Origin: DALYLB01 sp046154695
GTDB lineage: Bacteria > Acidobacteriota > Blastocatellia > RBC074
Direction: 5' to 3'
Assembly (NCBI GenBank): GCA_046154695.1
Contig: JBJXFI010000390.1
Location: 1 to 44,128, forward strand
Length of the DNA: 44,128 nt
Part shown: in pieces, positions 23,607-33,034 of the stretch
How positions within the stretch are numbered: position 1 is the first letter of the stretch
Layout of the letters: every line of letters begins with the position of its first letter
Notes under the pieces: model-generated
Databases searched by the model: none
Told to the model about the DNA's origin: nothing
The model's input: the letters and a program-made list of their open reading frames with translations, nothing else
Made by a program: the position numbers and the translations under genes

Positions 23607-26600
23607 TCAGAAGTTGAACCGGACGCTGAAATCGAGCTGTCGTGCCGGGCTCGCTCCACTCGAACGACCAAAGAAGGCCGAGCCGAGCGTGCCGCTGAAG
23701 TTATTGAAGTTGACGCGGTTGAAGAGGTTCGAGGCCGTGACCTGGAAGGTCACATTGTAGCGCGAGCTTTCACCGCCGCCTCCGAAGCCCATCGGACCGC
23801 CGCCGCCGAAGCCGCCGCCGGGTCCGCCGCCACGCATTCCACCTCCGCCGCCTCCACCGCCACGGCCGCCGCCGTCACCACCGCGGCCGCCACCTCCGCC
23901 GCCCGGACCGCCCTGGCCGGCCTGCGCATTCTGGCTGTTCCGCTTGCCGAACCCGATGGTCTTGGCGAGCGTCAGATTGACGTTGAACTGGCCGGGTCCC
24001 TCGGCGATCACGCCATCCGCGTAATTCTGCTGCAGAAAGTCCCGCATCAGGATCAATCCGGTGCTGCCCGAACAGGTCTGGCCCGGCGGGCAGATCATCC
24101 GGTTGAACTGCGCCGTCGAATAGAGGCTCGGCGAGAGATTGGAGTTGCGCTGAATCGGCTGGCCGTTAAGATCCAACGGGCGATCATTGATCGTTCCATC
24201 CTGGTTGTCGTCCCGCCCCGTCGTGATATTGAACGGACTGCCCGACCGCGCGTTGAGAATGCCGCTGACGCGGAATCCCTTGGGCAGGGTCATATTGAAG
24301 CCCTGGAAGTAGTTTTGCCGGATGTCGCCGCTCGACCGCCCCCACTCGCTGGTCAGGTCGTAGTTGTTGGCGGGCGTGCCCTCGCCGTTCGACTTCAGCC
24401 ACGAAACCGTGTACCCGCCGAAGGTGATCACCTTGCCCATCCGGCGACTCAGGCCGAACGTGACGCGGTTGCTCTCGTTCCGGGCCGAGGATTCCGTCTG
24501 AAGAACCAGACCCAGGGCCGGATTCGGCCGGATGAACTGCGTGGGATTGTTCGGATCGCGAAACGGCGCATTGATGTTGCGCGTCCGGAACTGGTTGATT
24601 CCCCGGCCGGAAAGATAGGTCAGCGTTCCGACCATTCCCTTCGGCAATTGCTGCTCGACGACCAGGCTCGTGTTGATGTCGTACGGCGCCTTCAACGTCG
24701 AATCGAGCGGGCGAATCGTGTTGTTCGCCACCTGCGTGATCAAGGATGCATTGGCAACCAGCGCCTCGGCCAGCGTCGGCTTGAAGATCGCGTTTCGCAC
24801 GATGAAGTTCTGCTGCAGCACGCCGTTGACGCGCAGCGACGTCTCAAGCTGCTGGTTTCGCAGCCGCTCATAAAAGACGCCCATTCCCAGGCGAATCGTC
24901 GTCTTGCGGCTCTTGAACGGCGACCACGCGATGCCGACGCGGGGCGCGAAATTGACCTTGTCGTCGAGATTGTTCTGAAATTCGTGCCGCAACCCGTACG
25001 AGAGCGTGAAGGACTGACTGACCCGCCAGTCATCGCCCACGAACCAGGATCCGCGGAACATTCCATATTCCAGCAGCGGCGTGCCGCGGCTGAACGTGAA
25101 TTGCGTGGCGCAGGGCGTCAGGCCGGGCGCCTGCACGCCTCCACCCGGCGCCGAGCACTGCGGCGCCCCCGAATTATTGGCCGCGGTCAGCGCGAGATCA
25201 TAGTTCGTCAGCGAGGAGAAGGTGTAGCTTCCGTTGAAGTTGCTGCCGCTCAGGTCGTTGACCCGGTCATACTGTAACTGAACGCCACCCTTGATCGTGT
25301 GTTTGGCGCCCTTCGTCGTGTAGGTCAGATAGTCCTGATACTCGAAGCTGTCCTGCCGCGAGGTGTTCGGGCAGCAGGTCGAGCCGCCGCCGCTGAACGA
25401 GTCGAGCACGTTGATCGCCAGCGCGTTGGTCAGCGCGATCTGATTGCTGTGTTCCCGCTCGAACTGGAATCGGGACTCGTGAATCATCTTCGAACTGATG
25501 ATCCAGGTCTCCGAGAGACGAAGGTTGTGGCTCGTGTTGTCCCGGTTGGAGGCGCGCTCCGGCAGCAGATTGCTCGAGCCGCCGCCGCCGCCTCCTCCCC
25601 CGCCTCCCCCGCCACCAAACCCGCCGAAGCCGCCCCCGGCGCGCACCGCGAACTCCTGATTGATCGACTGGCTGTTGCGGAAGTTATAGAAAATGTTGAT
25701 CGTATTGGTGTTATTGAGCAGATAATCCGCGCGGACCCCCATGAAATTGCTGATCGACTCCGACGGGACGTTGGTCGCGAAATTTCCGGTAAGCAGTTTC
25801 GCGACGGTCGGGCTCGCGCCATTCGTATCATTGCGGTTGGCGAAGATCGTGGCCGACATCTTCTTCTTGATGATCGGGCCGCCGATATTGAAATCGAAGC
25901 GGTTCATCGTCAACTCCGGCCGGGTCAGCGCGAAGGCATTGCGCGCATCGACGCCCGAGTTGTGATAGCCCCAGCCGAGGCCGCCGCGCCAGGTGTCGTT
26001 GCCGGGCTTGGTGATGATCTCCACGCGGCCAAAGCCGGGCGAGGAGAACTCGGCCGAATAGGGATTCTGATTGATGCGGATCTGCATGATGGCCTCTTTC
26101 GGGGGCAGGCGGCCGCCCGAGAATCCATCCACGATGATGTCCGCGCCCTGGCCGTTGCCGCCGGCGGCGGTCGGCCCGACCAGCGCGTTCAGATAGTCGC
26201 GCAGGTCGTCCTCATTGTCCGGCAGGCTCTTGATGAACTCCTCGCCGAGCACCGTCGCGTTCATATTCTGATCCGGCTCGACCGAGACGGCCTGGTTGTT
26301 GATCGAGACATCCGTGATCACCTCCACCGCCGCAATCGCCAGATTGACGATCAGCGGCGACGAGGCCGGAATCTTCACCTCTTCGATCACCTGCGGCTGG
26401 AACCCCGGATACGTGGCCGTCAGCTTGTAGCTGCCCGCCGGGACATTAGGAATGGAGAACTCGCCCGTGAAGGCGCTCTGCACCTTGCGCTCCTTGCCGT
26501 CCTTTCCCGTCAGCGTCACTTCCGCGTTCGGGATGGCGTCCCCGCGCTCGTCCACCACCTGGCCGCGAAACGTGCTTGTCTGGGCCAACGCCGCCGTCGC

Positions 26601-26675
26601 GAGCAGGCAGATGGAAAAAATAATAGATAGGATTCCGTTAATTCGATGATTCATTCGATGGGCCTTTCGGTTCAC
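23607..26675 (-). CDS. Oar-like TonB-dependent receptor with carboxypeptidase-regulatory domain
   Basis: 1022 aa outer-membrane protein. Signal peptide (MNHRINGILSIIFSICLLATAALAQ), then a carboxypeptidase-regulatory/CNA-B-like domain (TFRGQVVDERGDAIPNAEVT...GEFSIPNVPAGSYKLTATYPGF), a plug region (FIKSLPDNEDDLRDYLNALVG...DIIVDGFSGGRLPP) and a beta-barrel ending LDFSVRFNF with a terminal Phe. This is the Oar type abundant in Acidobacteria. Two Gly runs stand out: GGFGGGGGGG in an extracellular-side loop (bases about 25577-25640) and a long G/R/M-rich stretch near the C-terminus (about 23770-23920). GTG 26675 is preferred because AGGAG lies 6 nt upstream; ATG 26654 seven codons later is the alternative. 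Substrate is unknown. Confidence 0.92.
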   Translation of the reverse strand: MNRKAHRMNHRINGILSIIFSICLLATAALAQTSTFRGQVVDERGDAIPNAEVTLTGKDGKERKVQSAFTGEFSIPNVPAGSYKLTATYPGFQPQVIEEVKIPASSPLIVNLAIAAVEVITDVSINNQAVSVEPDQNMNATVLGEEFIKSLPDNEDDLRDYLNALVGPTAAGGNGQGADIIVDGFSGGRLPPKEAIMQIRINQNPYSAEFSSPGFGRVEIITKPGNDTWRGGLGWGYHNSGVDARNAFALTRPELTMNRFDFNIGGPIIKKKMSATIFANRNDTNGASPTVAKLLTGNFATNVPSESISNFMGVRADYLLNNTNTINIFYNFRNSQSINQEFAVRAGGGFGGFGGGGGGGGGGGGGSSNLLPERASNRDNTSHNLRLSETWIISSKMIHESRFQFEREHSNQIALTNALAINVLDSFSGGGSTCCPNTSRQDSFEYQDYLTYTTKGAKHTIKGGVQLQYDRVNDLSGSNFNGSYTFSSLTNYDLALTAANNSGAPQCSAPGGGVQAPGLTPCATQFTFSRGTPLLEYGMFRGSWFVGDDWRVSQSFTLSYGLRHEFQNNLDDKVNFAPRVGIAWSPFKSRKTTIRLGMGVFYERLRNQQLETSLRVNGVLQQNFIVRNAIFKPTLAEALVANASLITQVANNTIRPLDSTLKAPYDINTSLVVEQQLPKGMVGTLTYLSGRGINQFRTRNINAPFRDPNNPTQFIRPNPALGLVLQTESSARNESNRVTFGLSRRMGKVITFGGYTVSWLKSNGEGTPANNYDLTSEWGRSSGDIRQNYFQGFNMTLPKGFRVSGILNARSGSPFNITTGRDDNQDGTINDRPLDLNGQPIQRNSNLSPSLYSTAQFNRMICPPGQTCSGSTGLILMRDFLQQNYADGVIAEGPGQFNVNLTLAKTIGFGKRNSQNAQAGQGGPGGGGGGRGGDGGGRGGGGGGGGMRGGGPGGGFGGGGPMGFGGGGESSRYNVTFQVTASNLFNRVNFNNFSGTLGSAFFGRSSGASPARQLDFSVRFNF

Positions 26676-26935
26676 TGCCTTCTCCTGACGTTCACGTTCA
26701 ATTTCTCTATGGATGACCGGCGCGGAGTAGCCTGGCGGGATCGAGATCCGACTTAGATTTGATAAATTCGATGCCACTCGCTCCGGTTCCGCGCGATGCG
26801 TCATTTCCGCCGATTTCCAGGCTCGATTCCGTGCTCGATTTCATTTGATTGCGAGGGTTTGAATGGGCTTCCTCCCCTTGCACGAACTGTAAGACGACCC
26901 GCATCGAAAAGCAGTTTCAAGATTTTCAATTTTCT

Positions 26936-26964
26936 TTGACACATCCCCAGCGATGACTTAGCTT
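26936..26964 (+). promoter_or_regulatory. Possible sigma-70 promoter for the dehydratase gene
   Basis: TTGACA, a 17-nt spacer, then TAGCTT (a weak -10). It ends 67 bp before the GTG at 27032. The divergent stretch 26676-27031 shows no gene and no sigma-54 match. Confidence 0.35.
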
Positions 26965-27031
26965 ACAGGGCAACGTCAATCGTTGCATTGCCACAAACGG
27001 GTATCGAGAACAGAGATCAGGAGAGAGAAAC

Positions 27032-29230
27032 GTGTCTGAGATCAAAACGACCGGTCTGCGGATTGTGCGCGGAGGAAATCCGTATCAGCGGGAGGTGCAG
27101 GGAAAGGCGAACGAGCCGATCACTGTGGCGGCGCTGCTGGATCGTTCGCGGGCGCTGTTCGGGGTGCGGGATCTGCGGTATTCGCTGCGGGAGATCGTGG
27201 ACCGCCTGGACGACAACGCCCCGCGGATCGCGATCATCGGCGGGTCGCCGGATCATCCGGCGCATATCATGGACTACGAGACGACGGCACGGGCGGCGAT
27301 CCGAATCTGGGAGCAGGGAGCGGTTCCCTTCTCGTTTTCGACGCCGGTGCTTTGCGACGGAACGGCGCAGTCGTTTGTGGGGATGAGCTATTCGCTGCAA
27401 TCGCGAAACGCGATCACGGAGATGGTCGTGAACCAGATGGAGGCGCAGGCGTATCACGGGGCCTTCGTCATTCAGGGGTGCGACAAGCAGCCGATGGCGG
27501 TCGTGGCGGCGCTGGCGGCGCTCGATGTGACGCGGCGGGCGCGGGGAGACGCACCGGTCTTCGCGACCTTTGCGCCGGCGCATGTGCTCAAGGGCGGCAC
27601 GATCCCGGGGGAGCTGCGCGAGGAGCTGGAAGGGATCGCCCGGCGGGCGGAGTCGCGGGGCGCGGAAGATATCGCGCATGATCTGCGGGACGCGATGGCC
27701 TATGTGCTGCAATGCAGCTCGAATCAGGCCTTTCAGGGGGTCTTCATCCGCGCGGTCGCCGGCGGAATCATCACCGCGGAGCAGCACAAGGAGTTAGAGA
27801 AGCGGCTCGCTGTCGACACATGCGACGGCAAGGGCGGGATCTGCGCCTTCAACGGGACGGGCAACTCGTCGCGCCACGTGGTGGCGGCGCTGGGCCTCGT
27901 TCACCCGGCGCTCGAACTGCTGACCGAGCCACCCGATCAGGCGCGGGTCAATCAGGCGGTGGACGGGCTGCTCTCCTATTGCAACAACCCCGACTATTCC
28001 GTGTCGGAGATGATCAAGGCGAATGTCGAGAACTGCATACGGATCCATTCGACCACCGGCGGCTCGACGAACCTGATCATGCACATCATCTCGGTCTTCC
28101 TGCACGCGGGGCTGGACCTTTCGATCTGGGATTACGACCGGATCCGCCGCGCCGCGCCGATCCCGGATCTCTTCGATTACAGCCTGACGCAGGGCCGGAC
28201 GATTTTCGAGCTCGCCCAGCAGTGCTGTTCCGGCCAGATTCGCGGAATGGAGACGGTGACCTACGAGCTTGTGCGCAACCGGATTCCGATGACGCTCGAC
28301 GCGCCGACGGCCACCGGCTCGACCTGGCGCTCCCGGCTCGCCGACACGCGGAACCTTTCAGCCGACGGCGTCGCGAACAACCCGATCATTCTGAGCCGTC
28401 CCCGCCGGCAGGTCAGCGGAATCGATATTCTGCAGGGAAATTTCTTCGACTCGGCCGTCGTCAAGATCAGCGGGATGACGGATGCCCATCTCGACCAGTT
28501 CGACACCCGGCTCATCCTCGTCCTCTATTTCGAGAACGAGGACGAGGCCAACCGGCGGCTGCTCGATGCCGAATATCTCGACACGGTCAAGGATTGCGAT
28601 GGGGTGTCGCACGTCGATCTGCTGCGCATTTATGAACACAATACCGGCCGGCCGCCGGAGGAGCCGATCGCGTCGCTCTCCCGCGAAGCTCTCTTCGATC
28701 ATCTCGTGCGGGAGCGGATCATCAAGTTCGCCGTCGTCATCAGCGGACAGGGCCCCGAAGCCTATGGGATGCCCGAGATGTTCACGCCGATCCAGCACGT
28801 CAACGCGAGCCGCTTTCTCAAACGGCTGGCGATGATCCTGACCGACGGACGGTATTCCGGGGTCTCGTACGGCGCGGCCATCGGGCACATCACGCCCGAA
28901 GCGATGCGGGGCGGGGGGATCCTTTATCTGCAAACCGGGGACCTGCTGCAGTCGAACCTGCGGGCGGGAACGATCCACCTGCTCGACCGCGAGGCGCTGC
29001 GCGAACGCAATGAAATCGTGGAGAGCCTTCGGAATCTGGCCGAATCGCGCCGCGAAATCGGCGAGGAGCGCCTTCGCCGCATTCATCATCGATTGCTCGA
29101 CATCGTGCCGACCAATCGGATGCGGGATGTCACCGACGCCTCGCGCGGGGTCATCCCGAACGTCGTCGCCGAGGCCGCGCGCCAGCCCTACGTCGAATTC
29201 GAGAATCGAAACCTCTGCGCCCGGGGCTAG
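27032..29230 (+). CDS. IlvD/Edd-family dehydratase, Edd-like and divergent
   Basis: 732 aa, longer than IlvD (about 560) or Edd (about 600). Three family Cys sites are those of 6-phosphogluconate dehydratase: Cys108 in VLCDGTAQSFVGMSYSL, Cys150 in IQGCDKQP and Cys271 in GICAFNGTGNSS, pointing to an oxygen-sensitive Fe-S cluster. The Gly-rich STTGGSTNLIMH and ILTDGRYSGVSYGAAIGHITPEA follow in order. The position where many dihydroxy-acid dehydratases have PCNxH reads SPDHPAH. Extra length lies between Cys150 and Cys271 and at the C-terminus. Reaction: probably dehydration of a sugar acid to a 2-keto-3-deoxy acid; the substrate is unknown and no Entner-Doudoroff partner is nearby. GTG 27032 has AGGAG 8 nt upstream. 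Confidence 0.88.
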   Translation: MSEIKTTGLRIVRGGNPYQREVQGKANEPITVAALLDRSRALFGVRDLRYSLREIVDRLDDNAPRIAIIGGSPDHPAHIMDYETTARAAIRIWEQGAVPFSFSTPVLCDGTAQSFVGMSYSLQSRNAITEMVVNQMEAQAYHGAFVIQGCDKQPMAVVAALAALDVTRRARGDAPVFATFAPAHVLKGGTIPGELREELEGIARRAESRGAEDIAHDLRDAMAYVLQCSSNQAFQGVFIRAVAGGIITAEQHKELEKRLAVDTCDGKGGICAFNGTGNSSRHVVAALGLVHPALELLTEPPDQARVNQAVDGLLSYCNNPDYSVSEMIKANVENCIRIHSTTGGSTNLIMHIISVFLHAGLDLSIWDYDRIRRAAPIPDLFDYSLTQGRTIFELAQQCCSGQIRGMETVTYELVRNRIPMTLDAPTATGSTWRSRLADTRNLSADGVANNPIILSRPRRQVSGIDILQGNFFDSAVVKISGMTDAHLDQFDTRLILVLYFENEDEANRRLLDAEYLDTVKDCDGVSHVDLLRIYEHNTGRPPEEPIASLSREALFDHLVRERIIKFAVVISGQGPEAYGMPEMFTPIQHVNASRFLKRLAMILTDGRYSGVSYGAAIGHITPEAMRGGGILYLQTGDLLQSNLRAGTIHLLDREALRERNEIVESLRNLAESRREIGEERLRRIHHRLLDIVPTNRMRDVTDASRGVIPNVVAEAARQPYVEFENRNLCARG

Positions 29231-29308
29231 GTTTGGAGTTCCGCCTTCAGGCGGTCTCTTTCGATCCGTGCATTTGAAAATAGCCCGCGTAAACGCGGAA
29301 CTCCGAAC
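29231..29308 (+). repeat. Second hairpin-repeat family, copy C (complete, 78 bp)
   Basis: GTTTGGAGTTCCGCCTTCAG with GCGG (29231-29254) and a matching right end CCGCGTAAACGCGGAACTCC with GAAC (to 29308). CCGCCTTCAGGCGG and CCGCGTAAACGCGG are separate hairpins inside larger inverted arms. It sits between the dehydratase stop and the hydrolase ribosome site, so read-through transcripts would carry it. Confidence 0.88.
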
Positions 29309-29326
29309 AATTTCAAGGAGATCAGA

Positions 29327-30238
29327 ATGAAACTCGCACTGCTCGCCTTCTTCACCACGATCGCGCTGTCTGGCTTCGCCGCCGCGATGGCGGCGGATGG
29401 AGATATTGAAAAAAGGGTCGAACATGGCTATGCCGATTCGAAGGGCGTGAAGATTCATTATGCCGCGCTGGGAGACAAAAAGAATCCGCTGATCGTCATG
29501 ATTCATGGGTTCCCGGATTACTGGTATTCGTGGCGGGACCAGATGGATGCGCTCTCGAAGGACTATTACGCGGTGGCGATCGACCAGCGCGGCTACAACC
29601 TCTCGGACAAGCCGAAGGGGGTTGAGAACTACGATATGAGCCTTCTGGTCGGGGATGTCATCGCCGTCATCCGGCATCTGGGGCGCGAGAAGGCGATCAT
29701 TGTCGGCCACGACTGGGGAGGCGCGGTCTCGTGGTCCCTGGCGATGTTCGCGCCGCAGGTCGTCGATCGGCTGATCGTGCTCAACCTGCCCCACCTGCGC
29801 GGGCTGAACCGCGAGCTGGCGACCAACCCGCAGCAGCAGAAGAACAGCCAGTATGCCCGCAACTTCCAGCAGCCGGACTTCCATAAGAACCTGAAGCCCG
29901 AGATGCTGGTCGGCTGGGTCAAGGATCCCGAGGTGAAGAAGAAATACATCGAGGCTTTCACCCGCTCCGACATGGAGGCGATGCTCAACTATTACAAGCG
30001 CAACTATCCGCGCGAGCCCTATACGCTGGACACCTCGCCGGTCGTCAAGGTGAAGGCGTCCGTGCTGTTGATCCATGGCCTGGACGACACAGCGCTGCTG
30101 CCGGGCGCGCTCAACAACACCTGGGAGTGGCTGGAGAACGATCTGACGCTGGTGACGATTCCAAAATCCGGCCATTTCGTGCAGCAGGATGCGTCGGAGA
30201 TGGTCACGCGAAGCATCCGGATGTGGCTCAACCGGTAA
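29327..30238 (+). CDS. Exported alpha/beta hydrolase, epoxide hydrolase-like
   Basis: 303 aa. A signal peptide (MKLALLAFFTTIALSGFAAAMA) precedes an alpha/beta-hydrolase fold: oxyanion motif HGFPDYWYSWR (60-70), nucleophile elbow VGHDWGG with Asp129, acid in HGLDDTAL (Asp253 or 254) and base His283 in KSGHFVQQD. An Asp nucleophile followed by Trp, with HGFP, is typical of epoxide hydrolases and haloalkane dehalogenases; Tyr residues in the cap (NYYKRNYP, from 221) could serve as ring-opening acids, so epoxide hydrolase is favoured. Export to the periplasm is unusual for the cytosolic enzymes best known in the family. ATG 29327 has AAGGAG 6 nt upstream. Same direction as the flanking sugar genes. 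Confidence 0.88.
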   Translation: MKLALLAFFTTIALSGFAAAMAADGDIEKRVEHGYADSKGVKIHYAALGDKKNPLIVMIHGFPDYWYSWRDQMDALSKDYYAVAIDQRGYNLSDKPKGVENYDMSLLVGDVIAVIRHLGREKAIIVGHDWGGAVSWSLAMFAPQVVDRLIVLNLPHLRGLNRELATNPQQQKNSQYARNFQQPDFHKNLKPEMLVGWVKDPEVKKKYIEAFTRSDMEAMLNYYKRNYPREPYTLDTSPVVKVKASVLLIHGLDDTALLPGALNNTWEWLENDLTLVTIPKSGHFVQQDASEMVTRSIRMWLNR

Positions 30239-30274
30239 TCGACCATCGATAAGAAGCGTTCGGAGGAGCAGCGG

Positions 30275-31573
<1,299 letters not shown>

Positions 31574-31639
31574 TGCAGCATCAATAGAAGAGCCCGCAGC
31601 CCCCGTCAACTATCAATTGTCAACCATCGACGATCCATT

Positions 31640-32881
31640 ATGAGAAGACTTGGCATCGGTTTTATCGGAAGCGGATTCATCACGCGATTTCATATCAAAT
31701 CGTTCGAGGCGGTGCGGGATGCCGATATTCTCGGCGTGTGGAGCCCGAATCTCGCGCACGCGGAGGAGGCGGCCGCGCTGGCGCGGGAGATTCGCGTGGG
31801 AGACTGCAGGGCCTACGCCACGATCGAGGAGATGGTCGCGGCGCCGGAGATCGAGGCGCTGTGGGTGTGCGGCCCGAATCACAAGCGGATCGAGAGCCTG
31901 GAGGCGATCGTTCGGACGATCAAGTCGGGCAAGGGCTCGCTGAAGGGCATCGCGGTGGAGAAGCCGCTTGCCCGCAACGTCGCCGAGGCCCGGCGCGCGA
32001 TCGAGCTGATCGAGGAGGCGGGCGTGCTGCACGGGTACCTGGAAGACCAGCTCTTCGAGCCGGGGATTGTGCGCGGGCGCGAGATCGTATGGCGGCGCGC
32101 GGCGGCCCTGACGGGCCGGCCGTACCTGGCGAGGTGCGCCGAGGAGCACAGCGGCCCGCACATGCCGTGGTTCTGGCAGGGCGAACTGGGCGGAGGCGGC
32201 GTTCTCAACGATATGATGTGCCACTCGGTCGAGGTCGCGCGGCTGCTGCTGACCGATCCCGACAAGGCGCGCAACAGCATCCGCCCCGTGAAGGTCTCGG
32301 CGACGATCGCCAGTCTCAAGTGGTCCCGCCCGGAATACGCCGAGATCCTCCGCCAGACGATGGGCAGCGAGGTCGATTACACCAATCGCCCCTCGGAGGA
32401 CTTCGCGCGCGCGACGATTCATTATGTCGATGACGCCGGGCATCCGCTGATCTCGGAGGTGACGACCTCGTGGAGCTTTGTCGGCGCGGGCCTGCGGCTG
32501 AGTTCGGAGCTTCTCGGCCCGGAGTATTCCCTTTCGGTCAATTCACTCAACACGAGCCTCAATCTCTTTTTGAGCCGCCGTGTGCGGGGAGATTCGGGGG
32601 AGGACCTGGTCGAGAAGCAGAACGCCGAGCAGGGGCTGATGCCGGTCGTCGCCAACGAGACCGCCGAATACGGCTATGAAGCCGAGAACCGGTACTTCGC
32701 CCACTGCTTCCTCGACGGCAAACAGCCCGAAGTGAGCTGTTATGACGGTCTCGAGGTTACAGAGCTGCTGATGACGGCCTATATGAGCGCCGAACAGGAA
32801 CGAACCATCGAATTCAAGCCCAAAGACCTCGACAGCTTCATCCCGGCCGTCGCGCGCGGCGCATGGAATCCGCGGAAATAA
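31640..32881 (+). CDS. Gfo/Idh/MocA-family oxidoreductase, cytosolic
   Basis: 413 aa. N-terminal Rossmann fold (GIGFIGSGFITRFHIKSFEAV), then LWVCGPNHKRIESLEAIV and the family motif VEKPLARNVAEARRAIELI, and a C-terminal alpha/beta domain with GGGVLNDMMCHSVEVARLLL (a His in the place of the usual catalytic histidine region). No signal peptide, in contrast to the Tat-exported relative at 7465-8664, so the two are not recent duplicates. It probably oxidises a sugar or cyclitol hydroxyl with NAD(P), ahead of the DegT aminotransferase. No good ribosome site precedes ATG 31640; the 66-bp gap has an AT-rich TCAACTATCAATTGTCAACC stretch. It may depend on upstream translation. A hairpin follows the stop. 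Confidence 0.9.
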   Translation: MRRLGIGFIGSGFITRFHIKSFEAVRDADILGVWSPNLAHAEEAAALAREIRVGDCRAYATIEEMVAAPEIEALWVCGPNHKRIESLEAIVRTIKSGKGSLKGIAVEKPLARNVAEARRAIELIEEAGVLHGYLEDQLFEPGIVRGREIVWRRAAALTGRPYLARCAEEHSGPHMPWFWQGELGGGGVLNDMMCHSVEVARLLLTDPDKARNSIRPVKVSATIASLKWSRPEYAEILRQTMGSEVDYTNRPSEDFARATIHYVDDAGHPLISEVTTSWSFVGAGLRLSSELLGPEYSLSVNSLNTSLNLFLSRRVRGDSGEDLVEKQNAEQGLMPVVANETAEYGYEAENRYFAHCFLDGKQPEVSCYDGLEVTELLMTAYMSAEQERTIEFKPKDLDSFIPAVARGAWNPRK

Positions 32882-32883
32882 CC

Positions 32884-32921
32884 CCCCGGGACCGCCGAAC
32901 TGGCGCTCGGCGGTCCCGGGG
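32884..32921. repeat. GGGACCGCCGA hairpin repeat, copy 1 (possible terminator)
   Basis: A perfect 15-bp stem (32884-32898 with 32907-32921) and 8-nt loop just after the oxidoreductase stop. Its reverse complement matches the 36367-36396 hairpin at 28 of 30 bases. No T-run follows, so it may act as a terminator or simply be a REP-type element. Confidence 0.85.
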
Positions 32922-33034
32922 ACTCATGGTAAGATGCCTGCCGTGCGATGCCCGACGTCGCGCGCCTGCCACTCGGCAATCCGATCTCCCCCTTCGATTT
33001 CAAAAAAGTGTATTGATACAGAGGTGATTTCAAT

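Noticed and set aside
32927..32941. Sigma-54-like TGGTAAGATGCCTGC before the BNR gene
   Set aside because: GG and GC spacing fits, but TGGT and CTGC depart from the consensus at key bases; chance is likely in this base composition.
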